Positions 23,691-30,861 of a DNA stretch of 42,727 nucleotides are shown here, one piece after another. The translations under genes and the position numbers were made by a program. Position 1 is the stretch's first letter. Every line of letters begins with the position of its first letter. Below the pieces are notes generated by a model. It was not told the origin of the DNA, did not search any database, and was given only the letters and a program-made list of their open reading frames with translations. The stretch lies in assembly GCF_001424105.1 (NCBI RefSeq), contig NZ_LMQH01000014.1, positions 269,553-312,279 of the forward strand, given 5' to 3'. Source of the stretch: Chryseobacterium sp. Leaf394. Its GTDB lineage: Bacteria; Bacteroidota; Bacteroidia; Flavobacteriales; Weeksellaceae.

Positions 23691-24023
23691 ATGAGCGACG
23701 CGGTTGTATGCCCGAAATGTCAGTCTGAATTTACTTACGAACAGGACGATTTAATGGTTTGTTCCCAATGTTTTAACGAGTGGAATCCTGCAGAAACTGA
23801 TGATTCTGATAAAATTCTTGATGCCAACGGAAATGAACTGAAAGATGGCGATTCTGTTGTTGTAGTAAAAGATTTACCTGTAAAAGGCGCTCCGAAACCT
23901 GTGAAAGCTGGAACTAAAGTTAAAAATATTCGTTTAAGACCCGACAGCGACCATAATATAGACTGTAAAATTGATGGTTTTGGTTCAATGGCTTTGAAAT
24001 CTGAATTTGTAAAGAGGGCGTAG
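23691..24023 (+). CDS. yjdM: YjdM (PhnA-like) zinc-ribbon protein
   Basis: From the ATG at 23691 the protein has 110 residues: MSDAVVCPKCQSEFTYEQDD with a zinc ribbon made of CPKC and CSQC (Cys7, Cys10, Cys25, Cys28), followed by the conserved YjdM body (FNEWNP, LDANGNELKDGDSVVVVKDL, KVKNIRLRPDSDHNIDCKID). The family is linked historically to phosphonate genes (PhnA) but is a small cytosolic protein of uncertain role. The frame extends back to 23571 through low-complexity DNA, but the ATG here lies 15 bp after a perfect -7 box and gives the standard family length. The unknown membrane-protein gene 23 bp downstream is probably co-transcribed. Confidence 0.93.
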   Translation: MSDAVVCPKCQSEFTYEQDDLMVCSQCFNEWNPAETDDSDKILDANGNELKDGDSVVVVKDLPVKGAPKPVKAGTKVKNIRLRPDSDHNIDCKIDGFGSMALKSEFVKRA

Positions 24024-24046
24024 TTTTTGAAGTTGCACTCGTAGAT

Positions 24047-24466
24047 ATGGAAAAAACAAATACGCTCTCAAATAAAATTTATTTAAATAATATTCTAAGG
24101 AATATAATGGCTTCCGGAGCCGGATTTTTATTTTGCTGGATGATGTTCAGTGCATTTAATACTGAAACGAGTGAAGAAATCCTGTTGGCGGGTTTCGGGA
24201 TCTTTATGATTTTTGCAGGCTTGTTTTTTTACACAGCAGTTTTAGAAAACGTTCTTTTTTTCATCATGAAAAGAAAGGGTTTTTTACCGGTTCTAATTAC
24301 AAATTCTACATTGATTGTTCTGATGATGCTCGTCTATTCTGTTTTGGATAGGGCATTTTCTTTAGAAATAGTTTGTCTCTTAATTGTGTTTATTTCTGCT
24401 CAAATTGTAGGGTTTAGATATCAAAATTTACGACAAATAAAAAAAGGAAAGAATTGGACAGTGTAA
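24047..24466 (+). CDS. Small integral membrane protein of unknown function
   Basis: I do not recognise the family. The 139-residue protein has four predicted membrane segments: about residues 20-38 (MASGAGFLFCWMMFSAF), 45-73 (ILLAGFGIFMIFAGLFFYTA), 80-99 (FLPVLITNSTLIVLMMLVY) and 104-123 (FSLEIVCLLIVFISAQIVGF), with a basic C-terminal tail (RQIKKGKNW). It starts 23 bp after the yjdM stop codon in the same orientation, so the two are probably one unit. There is no motif that points to a function. Confidence 0.78.
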   Translation: MEKTNTLSNKIYLNNILRNIMASGAGFLFCWMMFSAFNTETSEEILLAGFGIFMIFAGLFFYTAVLENVLFFIMKRKGFLPVLITNSTLIVLMMLVYSVLDRAFSLEIVCLLIVFISAQIVGFRYQNLRQIKKGKNWTV

Positions 24467-24630
24467 TCTTTCAAAGACCTGATTGCTGAACGCTAATTTT
24501 GGTCTGGAAGGCAGAAAGAGAATTAACCAAGAATTTCCTTAAGTTGTGGACTGCTAAGATAACAGAATTACAATCATGCATCATTTTTATTTATCCACAT
24601 CTTAACATTAAGTAATTGCTTTGCTGAGGT

Positions 24631-25566
24631 TTAAATGAAATTGATGTTAACAGATCCCTCGGTTTTTTCTTCCGTGTAAACAATAATTTCCTTGTTTTTT
24701 GAAATGACTTTGTTCCAGTAATAGCTTCCTGCAAAACGGCTTTCAAGGACTACCGCTTCAAAGCCTTCCTCGGAAATTTTTATTGCCCGCGGGTCGTAAG
24801 AAAATTTTTGAAGTTTAAATTCTTCACGTTCTTTTTCATTAAAAATATTCACCTCTCCGAAAAGTTTTGCAACATATTCATTGTAAGGATTTTTGAAAAT
24901 TTCCTCCGGACTGTCATTCTGAATCAGCCTTCCTTTCTGCAGAACAACCATCTGGTCCAGCCAGGGCAACACATCCTGAATTTCATGGGTAGAAATAATC
25001 AGCGAAATATTATTTTGTTTTACATATTTAAAAAGTCTTTCTCTCAACTCAATTTTCCTCGAAAAATCAAGATTGGAAAAGGGTTCGTCAAGCACCAGAA
25101 GTTTAGGTAAAACCGAAAGTGCTCTCGCAATCGCAACTCTTTGCTGTTGTCCGCCACTCAGATATTTAGGTAAAATATTGGCAAATTCTGTCAATCCGAC
25201 AACTTCCAGAAGTTCGGTGACTGTTTCTTTTTTCTTTGCAAGATTAATATTTGAAAGAAACTTACCTACATTTTCAGCAACCGTTGCATAAGGCATTAAA
25301 TCGAAATTCTGAGCAACATATTTCATTTCCGGTTCACCGGGAACGAGGTTGGCTTTCGGTCCGTAAGTTTTTTTGCCGTCGAAGATAATTTCGCCGCTTT
25401 GCCAGTTATGAAGTCCATAAATCAGGCTTAAAAGCGTAGATTTTCCGCATCCGCTCTCACCTGCAAGAGCAATTATTTTTCCGGCATCGAATTTCAGATT
25501 GAGATTCTGAAAAAGCGGCTGGTCTTCAGAATATGAAAAATAGAGATTGTTAATTTCCAAAAGCAT
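24631..25566 (-). CDS. ABC transporter ATP-binding protein (orphan)
   Basis: The 311-residue protein has all ABC ATPase motifs: Walker A GESGCGKST (residues 36-44), a Q-loop (VAQNFDL), the signature LSGGQQQRVAIARAL, Walker B LLVLDEP and an H-loop (IISTHE). About 90 C-terminal residues beyond the ATPase core (from FNEKEREEFKL) form an extra domain like the accessory domain of PotA/FbpC-type importer ATPases. It would power transport at the inner membrane, but no permease or binding-protein gene is in this window, so its partners must be elsewhere. A -7 box TACATTTG (minus strand, 25571-25578) lies 5 bp from the ATG, so the mRNA would be nearly leaderless. Confidence 0.9.
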   Translation of the reverse strand: MLLEINNLYFSYSEDQPLFQNLNLKFDAGKIIALAGESGCGKSTLLSLIYGLHNWQSGEIIFDGKKTYGPKANLVPGEPEMKYVAQNFDLMPYATVAENVGKFLSNINLAKKKETVTELLEVVGLTEFANILPKYLSGGQQQRVAIARALSVLPKLLVLDEPFSNLDFSRKIELRERLFKYVKQNNISLIISTHEIQDVLPWLDQMVVLQKGRLIQNDSPEEIFKNPYNEYVAKLFGEVNIFNEKEREEFKLQKFSYDPRAIKISEEGFEAVVLESRFAGSYYWNKVISKNKEIIVYTEEKTEGSVNINFI

Positions 25567-25570
25567 AACA

Positions 25571-25578
25571 CAAATGTA
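25571..25578 (-). promoter_or_regulatory. -7 box (TACATTTG) of the ABC ATPase gene
   Basis: Perfect TAnnTTTG match on the minus strand only a few bases before the ATG at 25566, predicting a leaderless or nearly leaderless mRNA. Confidence 0.45.
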
Positions 25579-25714
25579 AGGTTTTTGCCAAAAAATTGCG
25601 TTTTTTTAGTAATTTAGCGTTGCGAAATTTAAAAAGATCAATATCGATTATTCATACCAATCAGAATGTCGTTTTTTAATGTTGGATCTTACTCTATATT
25701 AAATATTTAAACAG

Positions 25715-26371
25715 ATGAGAAAAATACTTTTACCTTTAATGATTTCCCTCACCGTCGGCGGATTAGCAGTTTCATGCGGTAAAGAGAAGCCGCTGAACAG
25801 CGAATCCAATGAAGTAATCACCACCAAAGACGGTGCAAAATTCGTTTTGGATACGCTAAACAGCCGAGTGGAGTGGAAGGGTTATAAGATTTTCAAATCA
25901 GAAAGTACAAGTCATTTCGGGAATATCAAATTTGAAAGCGGAGACGTGACTATAAAAGACGGTAAACTGGAAAGCGGAAAATTCGTTGCAGACATGTCTT
26001 CACTGAGTTCTGAAGATTTAAAAGACAAAAAAGAAGATCAGCAGAAACTGAACGGTCATCTTAAAAGTGCAGATTTTTTCGAAGTTGAAAAATTCCCTAC
26101 TTCTTCTTACGAAATTACAAAAGTAACGCCTACAGCCGAGGGCGATTACAACACTTTATTAGACGGGAATTTGGTGATCAAAGGAATTTCAAAACCAGTG
26201 CAGTTTAAAGCAAATGTTTCGGTGAATGGAAATGAAGTCAGCATTGCTACAGAACCTAAAGATATTATGAGAGAAGAATTTGGTGTGAAATTTCAGTCGC
26301 CTGCAGCTAATGGCGTGATTAAAAATGAAGTTACGCTGCAGATTCGCGTGAAAGGCATGGAGCAGAAATAA
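25715..26371 (+). CDS. YceI family lipoprotein
   Basis: The 218-residue protein has a lipoprotein signal peptide with Cys21 in LAVSCGKE. The mature part shows the YceI lipocalin-like pattern: FVLDTLNSRVEWKGYKIFKS, HFGNIKFESGDVTIKDGKL, KLNGHLKSADFFEVEKFPTS and GNLVIKGISKPVQFKANVS, closing with IKNEVTLQIRVKG (PF04264). YceI proteins bind isoprenoids or other hydrophobic molecules in the periplasm; here it would be anchored to a membrane by its lipid. Single gene, followed by a strong terminator, facing away from the ABC ATPase gene. Confidence 0.93.
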   Translation: MRKILLPLMISLTVGGLAVSCGKEKPLNSESNEVITTKDGAKFVLDTLNSRVEWKGYKIFKSESTSHFGNIKFESGDVTIKDGKLESGKFVADMSSLSSEDLKDKKEDQQKLNGHLKSADFFEVEKFPTSSYEITKVTPTAEGDYNTLLDGNLVIKGISKPVQFKANVSVNGNEVSIATEPKDIMREEFGVKFQSPAANGVIKNEVTLQIRVKGMEQK

Positions 26372-26396
26372 ATTTTTAATTATATAAAGTATACTG

Positions 26397-26424
26397 ATCT
26401 GTTTCAACCGAAACAGATTTTTTT
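26397..26424 (+). terminator. Intrinsic terminator of the YceI gene
   Basis: ATCTGTTTC (26397-26405) pairs perfectly with GAAACAGAT (26410-26418) around an AACC loop, followed by a run of T. Confidence 0.9.
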
Positions 26425-26460
26425 ATGATAAATTGAAAACGTTTTTTAAACTGAAAACCG

Positions 26461-26468
26461 TATTTTTG
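26461..26468 (+). promoter_or_regulatory. -7 box (TATTTTTG) of pheS
   Basis: Perfect TAnnTTTG match, 29 bp before the pheS ATG. The nearest TTG upstream (26433-26435) is 25 bp away, slightly longer than usual. Confidence 0.55.
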
Positions 26469-26496
26469 CAGAAACATTTTTTGAAAGGGTAATATA

Positions 26497-27507
26497 ATGA
26501 TAGAAAAGATAGAAGAGCTTTTGGTGGAAGTAAACGGTTTCAGTTCTACTTCGAAGGAGGAGATCGAAAACTTCCGTATCAGATACAGTGGGAAAAAAGG
26601 GATTTTAAATGATTTTTTTGAAAAATTCAAAGAAGTTCCCAATGATCAGAAAAAAGAATTCGGACAGAAAATCAATACACTGAAACAGGCTGTAGCTCTA
26701 AAGCTGGAAGATCTTAAAAATGCTTCTGCATCTTCACTTATTCTTGAAAAAGATGATTTAACGAAGCCTGCCTTTCCTCTGGATTTGGGTTCAAGACATC
26801 CTATTAATTTAGTAAAACACAGAATTATCGAAATCTTTAAATCGATTGGTTTTGCTGTGGCAGACGGACCTGAAATTGAAGACGACTGGCACAATTTTAC
26901 AGCTTTGAATCTTCCGGAATACCATCCTGCGAGAGACATGCAGGATACTTTTTTCATTGAGCAGAATCCTGATATTTTGTTGAGAACGCACACGTCATCC
27001 GTTCAGATCAGATATATGGAAGAAAATCAGCCACCGATCAGAATTCTTTCTCCGGGAAGAGTGTTCAGAAATGAAGCGGTTTCTTCACGTTCGCACTGTA
27101 TTTTCCATCAGATTGAAGGTTTGTATATCGATGAGAATGTAAGTTTTGCAGATTTAAAACAGACAATTCAATTCTTCACCACTGAACTTTTCGGAAAATC
27201 CAAAATCAGATTAAGACCTTCATACTTCCCTTTCACCGAACCGAGTGCGGAAATTGATGTGTATTGGGGTTTAAATTCTGAAACAGATTACCGAATTACA
27301 AAAGGTACAGGATGGCTTGAAATCATGGGTTGCGGTATGGTAGATCCTGCTGTTCTTAAAAATGTAAACATCGATTCTGAGAAGTATTCTGGTTATGCTT
27401 TCGGGATGGGAATTGAGAGAATTGTGATGCTTCTTTACCAAATGAGTGACATCAGAATGTTCTTCGAAAACGACATCAGAACTTTAGAACAGTTTAAGAC
27501 TTTGTAA
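26497..27507 (+). CDS. pheS: Phenylalanine--tRNA ligase, alpha subunit
   Basis: The 336-residue protein has the N-terminal coiled-coil region that binds tRNA (residues 1-85) and the class II catalytic core: HPINLVKHRIIEIFKSIGFA, EDDWHNFTALNLPEYHPARD, motif 2 FRNEAVSSRSHCIFHQIEGL, and motif 3 YAFGMGIERIVML near the C-terminus. With the beta subunit, which is not in this window, it charges tRNA-Phe in the cytosol. Length matches other bacterial PheS. pheT is not adjacent, as is often the case in Bacteroidota. It has a -7 box upstream and a strong terminator downstream, so it is transcribed alone. Confidence 0.98.
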   Translation: MIEKIEELLVEVNGFSSTSKEEIENFRIRYSGKKGILNDFFEKFKEVPNDQKKEFGQKINTLKQAVALKLEDLKNASASSLILEKDDLTKPAFPLDLGSRHPINLVKHRIIEIFKSIGFAVADGPEIEDDWHNFTALNLPEYHPARDMQDTFFIEQNPDILLRTHTSSVQIRYMEENQPPIRILSPGRVFRNEAVSSRSHCIFHQIEGLYIDENVSFADLKQTIQFFTTELFGKSKIRLRPSYFPFTEPSAEIDVYWGLNSETDYRITKGTGWLEIMGCGMVDPAVLKNVNIDSEKYSGYAFGMGIERIVMLLYQMSDIRMFFENDIRTLEQFKTL

Positions 27508-27528
27508 TTTTAACATAAATAAATATTG

Positions 27529-27557
27529 AATCCTGTGATTTTTCACAGGATTTTTTT
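27529..27557 (+). terminator. Intrinsic terminator of pheS
   Basis: AATCCTGTGA (27529-27538) and TCACAGGATT (27543-27552) form a perfect stem with a TTTT loop and a T run to 27557. Confidence 0.92.
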
Positions 27558-27665
27558 GTAAATTACTCTTGCAAATGTGATAATTCAGTAAATTCCGTTC
27601 TATTTAGATTTAGAATAAACTTCGCCGTTTTACCTAAAACAGAGATGAAGTTTTATAATTAAATG

Positions 27666-27673
27666 TAAATTTG
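27666..27673 (+). promoter_or_regulatory. -7 box (TAAATTTG) of the two-component operon
   Basis: Perfect TAnnTTTG match 59 bp before the ATG of the histidine kinase. No -33 TTG at the right spacing. Confidence 0.42.
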
Positions 27674-27731
27674 CGGTCTTTTATTTTTATTTTTCACTAA
27701 AAACACATAAACTAAACGCTAACGACTGAGT

Positions 27732-29480
27732 ATGAAAAATGATAAAATTATTTCAGAACCTTATGGTTTCCGATACAGAAAGCTCGTACACTACTCTTTG
27801 ATTTTTTGCATTCTTTTTATCCAGCTTATTATTGCTGCATTTTTTTACAATGAATTTGTAAAGGACAAAAAACTCACCTTCGTTCAAAAACAACTTGAGG
27901 AAATTCATGCGCTTGAAAACCTTACAGACCAGTCCAGAAAGGAGATTCTGAATGCACAGGGTTTTCTTCAGAAATTTATGTCTACCAAAGACGAAAATTT
28001 TCTGGAATCTTATTTTGCTTCACTAAAATCTTTGGACAGTAATTTAGCCAATATCAACCGTTACGAAAATAAATTTCCGAAAATAAAAGAGTTGACAGCA
28101 GCTCCCAAAGCGAGTGTCACTACAGAAAAGGTTTTAAAAAAAATGATTGATTCCACTCAGAAGTACACTTCTGAAATGGATCGCAGTCAGCTGAATGCGT
28201 TACCGGATTTTAAAAAATACAATCTCAACTACGATTTTGAGAAATTCAATGTGGTGTTGGATACTAAGGTTTACAGCGATACAATTAAGAAAAAAGGTCT
28301 GTTTGGAAGGCTTGGCGAAGCAATTTCAGGGAAAGGCCAGCGCGAAAAAGACAGTGTGGTCATTACCGTTAAGGAAGGTGTAATGCCAAGTGCGAAAAGC
28401 ATCAAAGCAGATTTCGACCGAATCATCAAAGAGGTAAACAACCATTATACTGTAGAAAATAACAGAATCAAGATCAGGGTAAAAGACAATCAGGTTGGAA
28501 ACGACAGTTTTTATAACGTATTCAATGATCTTTTTGTGTACAGCAACGGTCTGATGAATGTGTATGAAACGGCCGTCAAGTCTTCAAAATCTGATTTGGA
28601 GAAAGAATATGAAAATCAGAAGGCTAAAAACAATGAGATCAGAAAATATCTCGTGTTCGGATCTATGATTTTAATGTTTATCGTATCTGTTTTGATTATG
28701 ATACTTACGAGAATTGCCTTTGTGTACGAGAAAAAATTAAATAAAGCCAATCTTCAGATTACAGAAAATCTAAATTTCAGAAACAGAATTTTAGGAATGC
28801 TGAGCCACGAATTGCGCTCGCCCCTTAAAATTATGGATATTTTCATCAGAAGAATTAAAAAGAAAACCACTGATGAAAGTATTCAGGAGTATTTGAAGTC
28901 GATAAGTTTTACCAATAATACCTTGCTGATTCAGGCCAATCAGATTTTAGATTATACAAAAAATCAGCAGGCGGAAAATAAATTGATTCCTGTGGAGTTT
29001 AATTTAAAGAATGAGATTGATGCAATTTTAAATTCCGTTCAGCCTTATATCGAAACCCGCGATAACCGTTTTGTCGTTGAGCAGGATATTGATGCCGGTC
29101 TGCAGGTCTATTCAGATAATAATAAAATCAATCAGATTTTCATGAATATTTTGGGGAATGCCAACAAGTTCACAGAAAATGGCGAAATAAAAGTGGTGAC
29201 AAAAGCTTTCAGAAAAGATGAAAATACGGTCACCTTAAACACCGTAATCACAGACACGGGCGTTGGAATTTCTTCATCTGACCTTGAGAAAATATTTGAG
29301 CCGTACTATCAGGGGGTGATTTCAGATAAGGTGGAAAATCTCGGTGCAGGTCTTGGCTTAAGTCTCTGCAGAGAGCTTGCGCAGCTGTATTCCGGCGATA
29401 TTAAAGTGGAAAGTGAAAAAAATGTGGGAACCAGAGTAGAATTTTCTCTAAATTTAGATTTGAAAAATGACAGAATATAA
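27732..29480 (+). CDS. Membrane sensor histidine kinase
   Basis: The 582-residue protein has two membrane segments, about residues 20-39 and 307-330, enclosing a 265-residue sensor domain outside the cytoplasm that I do not recognise (it includes KKKGLFGRLGEAISGKG at 187-202). The cytoplasmic part carries HisKA with the phosphorylated His359 in MLSHELRSPLKIM, and a HATPase domain with the N-box (QIFMNILGNANKF, 468-480), G1 (DTGVGI, 508-513) and G2 (GAGLGLSL, 538-545). There is no receiver domain, so it is a classical rather than hybrid kinase. Its stop codon overlaps the start of the response-regulator gene by 14 nt, which implies translational coupling. Signal unknown. Confidence 0.94.
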   Translation: MKNDKIISEPYGFRYRKLVHYSLIFCILFIQLIIAAFFYNEFVKDKKLTFVQKQLEEIHALENLTDQSRKEILNAQGFLQKFMSTKDENFLESYFASLKSLDSNLANINRYENKFPKIKELTAAPKASVTTEKVLKKMIDSTQKYTSEMDRSQLNALPDFKKYNLNYDFEKFNVVLDTKVYSDTIKKKGLFGRLGEAISGKGQREKDSVVITVKEGVMPSAKSIKADFDRIIKEVNNHYTVENNRIKIRVKDNQVGNDSFYNVFNDLFVYSNGLMNVYETAVKSSKSDLEKEYENQKAKNNEIRKYLVFGSMILMFIVSVLIMILTRIAFVYEKKLNKANLQITENLNFRNRILGMLSHELRSPLKIMDIFIRRIKKKTTDESIQEYLKSISFTNNTLLIQANQILDYTKNQQAENKLIPVEFNLKNEIDAILNSVQPYIETRDNRFVVEQDIDAGLQVYSDNNKINQIFMNILGNANKFTENGEIKVVTKAFRKDENTVTLNTVITDTGVGISSSDLEKIFEPYYQGVISDKVENLGAGLGLSLCRELAQLYSGDIKVESEKNVGTRVEFSLNLDLKNDRI

Positions 29481-30102
29481 AAATATAACCTTTCTTTTGG
29501 CAGACGATCACAGTCTGATAAGGCAGGGTGTCGAAATTCTTATTGAAGATCTGGGTTTTGAAGGAGATATCTTACACGCTTCTACGCTACAGAAGGTTTT
29601 GTCTTGCACAGCAGAAAATAATATCGATGTGCTTGTGATCGATGCTGCATTTCCGGATGGCAACAGTCTGGAAATTATTCCCGAACTGAAAACGAAATAT
29701 CCTGAACTGAAAATATTGGTTTTTTCCGGTCTTGAAGAGAGTGATTATGCTTTGAGATTTCTCAACGCCGGAGTCAACGGTTTTCTCACCAAGGTAAGCG
29801 AGGAGGAGGATATAAAAAATGCCTTGATGAAAGTGATTGTGGAGGGACGCTATATTTCATCGGTTACCCAGGGGTTGCTTCTGAATTCTCTGCAGAATAG
29901 CAGTCATCAGAATCCTTTGGAAAAACTTACAAAAAGAGAGTTCGAAGTGGTACAGATGTATGCGGATGGAATGGGCAATCTGGAGATTGCCAATGCACTT
30001 GGATTAAAGCAAAACAGCGTAAGCACCATGAAAAAAAGAGTCTTCGAAAAACTGGGTATAGACAGCCTTGTGGAACTCGCTGCTCTTCTGAAAAAATATT
30101 GA
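29467..30102 (+). CDS. NarL/FixJ-type response regulator
   Basis: The 211-residue protein has a receiver domain (residues 5-125) with the acidic pair Asp13/Asp14 in LADDH, the phosphoacceptor Asp59 in VLVIDA, Ser87 in VFSG and Lys109 in FLTKVS, then a LuxR-type helix-turn-helix (152-207: LTKREFEVVQMYADGMGNLEIANALGL, with a recognition helix around SVSTMKKRVFEKLGI). It is the cognate DNA-binding partner of the kinase whose gene it overlaps by 14 nt. The target genes are unknown, but the first DNA downstream is a promoter with two direct repeats 22 bp apart (30346-30377) in front of a candidate RNA gene, a natural first place to look. Confidence 0.95.
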   Translation: MTEYKNITFLLADDHSLIRQGVEILIEDLGFEGDILHASTLQKVLSCTAENNIDVLVIDAAFPDGNSLEIIPELKTKYPELKILVFSGLEESDYALRFLNAGVNGFLTKVSEEEDIKNALMKVIVEGRYISSVTQGLLLNSLQNSSHQNPLEKLTKREFEVVQMYADGMGNLEIANALGLKQNSVSTMKKRVFEKLGIDSLVELAALLKKY

Positions 30103-30333
30103 CATTTATTCACTTTGTTTTGATATCGATTTGCCTTTTGATCTGAAAATGTCATTTTCTTATCATTAATTTTTCTTTGATTTCAGAAATGGGTATTTCT
30201 CCGTCGGTTCTATTACTGTTGAAGTATTTTAAATTAGATCAGTCTTTTCACGGTTGAATAATATCACGATTTCTTTCTTAAATTAATTCCAAAATTACCT
30301 TATCATAAAAATACCGTGAAATCACTGAGCGGT

Positions 30334-30377
30334 TTGTAGAAAAAAATCTACAAGTGTTGCGATAAATATCTACAAGT
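30334..30377. promoter_or_regulatory. Operator-like repeats upstream of the RNA-gene promoter
   Basis: ATCTACAAGT occurs at 30346-30355 and again at 30368-30377, exactly 22 bp apart (two helical turns). An inverted copy of the core (TTGTAGA, 30334-30340) precedes them. The second copy ends 5 bp before the -33 TTG. This is how an activator dimer site beside a promoter would look. Confidence 0.6.
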
Positions 30378-30382
30378 TTTTT

Positions 30383-30414
30383 TTGATTCATACCTTCAAT
30401 CCGTCCTATCTTTG
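30383..30414 (+). promoter_or_regulatory. Promoter of the candidate RNA gene (TTG-N21-TATCTTTG)
   Basis: TTG (30383-30385) and TATCTTTG (30407-30414) are 21 bp apart, a full match to the flavobacterial -33/-7 consensus. Transcription should start near 30421. No protein gene follows for more than 1.3 kb on this strand. Confidence 0.78.
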
Positions 30415-30420
30415 TCATAA

Positions 30421-30643
30421 GAAAAGTGCTCATACAAACTAGGTAAACATAAGGTTTCCTGATAAGATTAAGTGATTTGCATGTTTTAAATTACAAAACA
30501 CATCTTATCGGTGAGTACAGGGCGTAGAGAAAATTATTTCATATATTAATTTTTGATTTGGTGTGAATAGACACAAATGATGAAACACCTAGTATCATAC
30601 CAGCAGAGCCGCAAGGCTCTGCGTTTTGATACTTAATTTTTTT
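30421..30643 (+). ncRNA. Candidate structured non-coding RNA
   Basis: Between the promoter and the terminator the sequence can form nested helices. GTGCTCA (30426-30432) pairs with TGAGTAC (30512-30518). Inside it AGGTAAAC/GTTTCCT (30441-30448 with 30454-30460) forms one hairpin. GATAAGAT (30461-30468) pairs with ATCTTATC (30502-30509), enclosing TGTTTT/AAAACA (30482-30487 with 30495-30500). A second domain has ATTT-GTGT/ACAC-AAAT (30556-30578) and then the terminator stem. The size of about 220 nt and the isolated position suggest a regulatory RNA; the 6S-like and Flavo-1 RNA families described from flavobacteria are candidates I cannot check. A 19-codon open frame (30577-30636) lies within the terminator stem. 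Confidence 0.6.
30591..30643 (+). terminator. Two-part terminator of the candidate RNA
   Basis: AGTATCA (30591-30597) pairs with TGATACT (30627-30633), and inside it GCAGAGCC (30603-30610) pairs with GGCTCTGC (30615-30622) around a GCAA tetraloop. A run of seven T follows at 30637-30643. Confidence 0.8.
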
Positions 30644-30810
30644 AGAAAAAAACACAAACTATATAAATAAACACAATTGATTAACCAATCAAAGTAGTCT
30701 GTTTGCAGGTTTTATCCTGCAGGCAGGTGCTTTTGAAGGTTAAGAATTTAAAAGTTTTATTAGTAGTTTCAGTTTCTTACCGCGACAGTTTAGTTTAGTT
30801 TTTATAAATC

Positions 30811-30841
30811 AAAAGCCCTCAGAAATTTTCTGAAGGCTTTT
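30811..30841. terminator. Bidirectional terminator after the DUF3108 gene
   Basis: AAAAGCC-TCAGAAA (30811-30825) and its complement (to 30841) form a long stem with one mismatch, with T runs on both strands. It lies 20 bp after the stop codon of the minus-strand gene. Confidence 0.85.
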
Positions 30842-30861
30842 GTACTTTATTGACCTGAAGT

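Larger units (their letters stand above)
30103..30861. other. Long non-protein-coding region with RNA-gene signals (759 bp)
   Basis: No conventional gene on either strand. 30103-30330 is AT-rich with nothing I can name. From 30334 on it holds an inverted and a direct repeat, a full promoter, a structured segment ending in a terminator (30421-30643), then a short palindrome TTGATTAACCAATCAA (30677-30692), a hairpin GCAGG/CCTGC (30705-30720) and a terminator shared with the minus-strand gene (30811-30841). Confidence 0.75.

Noticed and set aside
27732..29480. A hybrid histidine kinase with receiver domain
   Set aside because: The protein ends after the ATPase domain; the receiver is a separate overlapping gene.
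30421..30643. tRNA, tmRNA, RNase P RNA, SRP RNA or a metabolite riboswitch
   Set aside because: None of their signature sequences can be found by eye, there is no acceptor stem or tag frame, and no plus-strand gene lies downstream for a riboswitch to control.
30728..30799. A 23-codon GTG-started peptide gene
   Set aside because: No start context, no conservation evidence and low information content; mentioned only as part of the unexplained segment.
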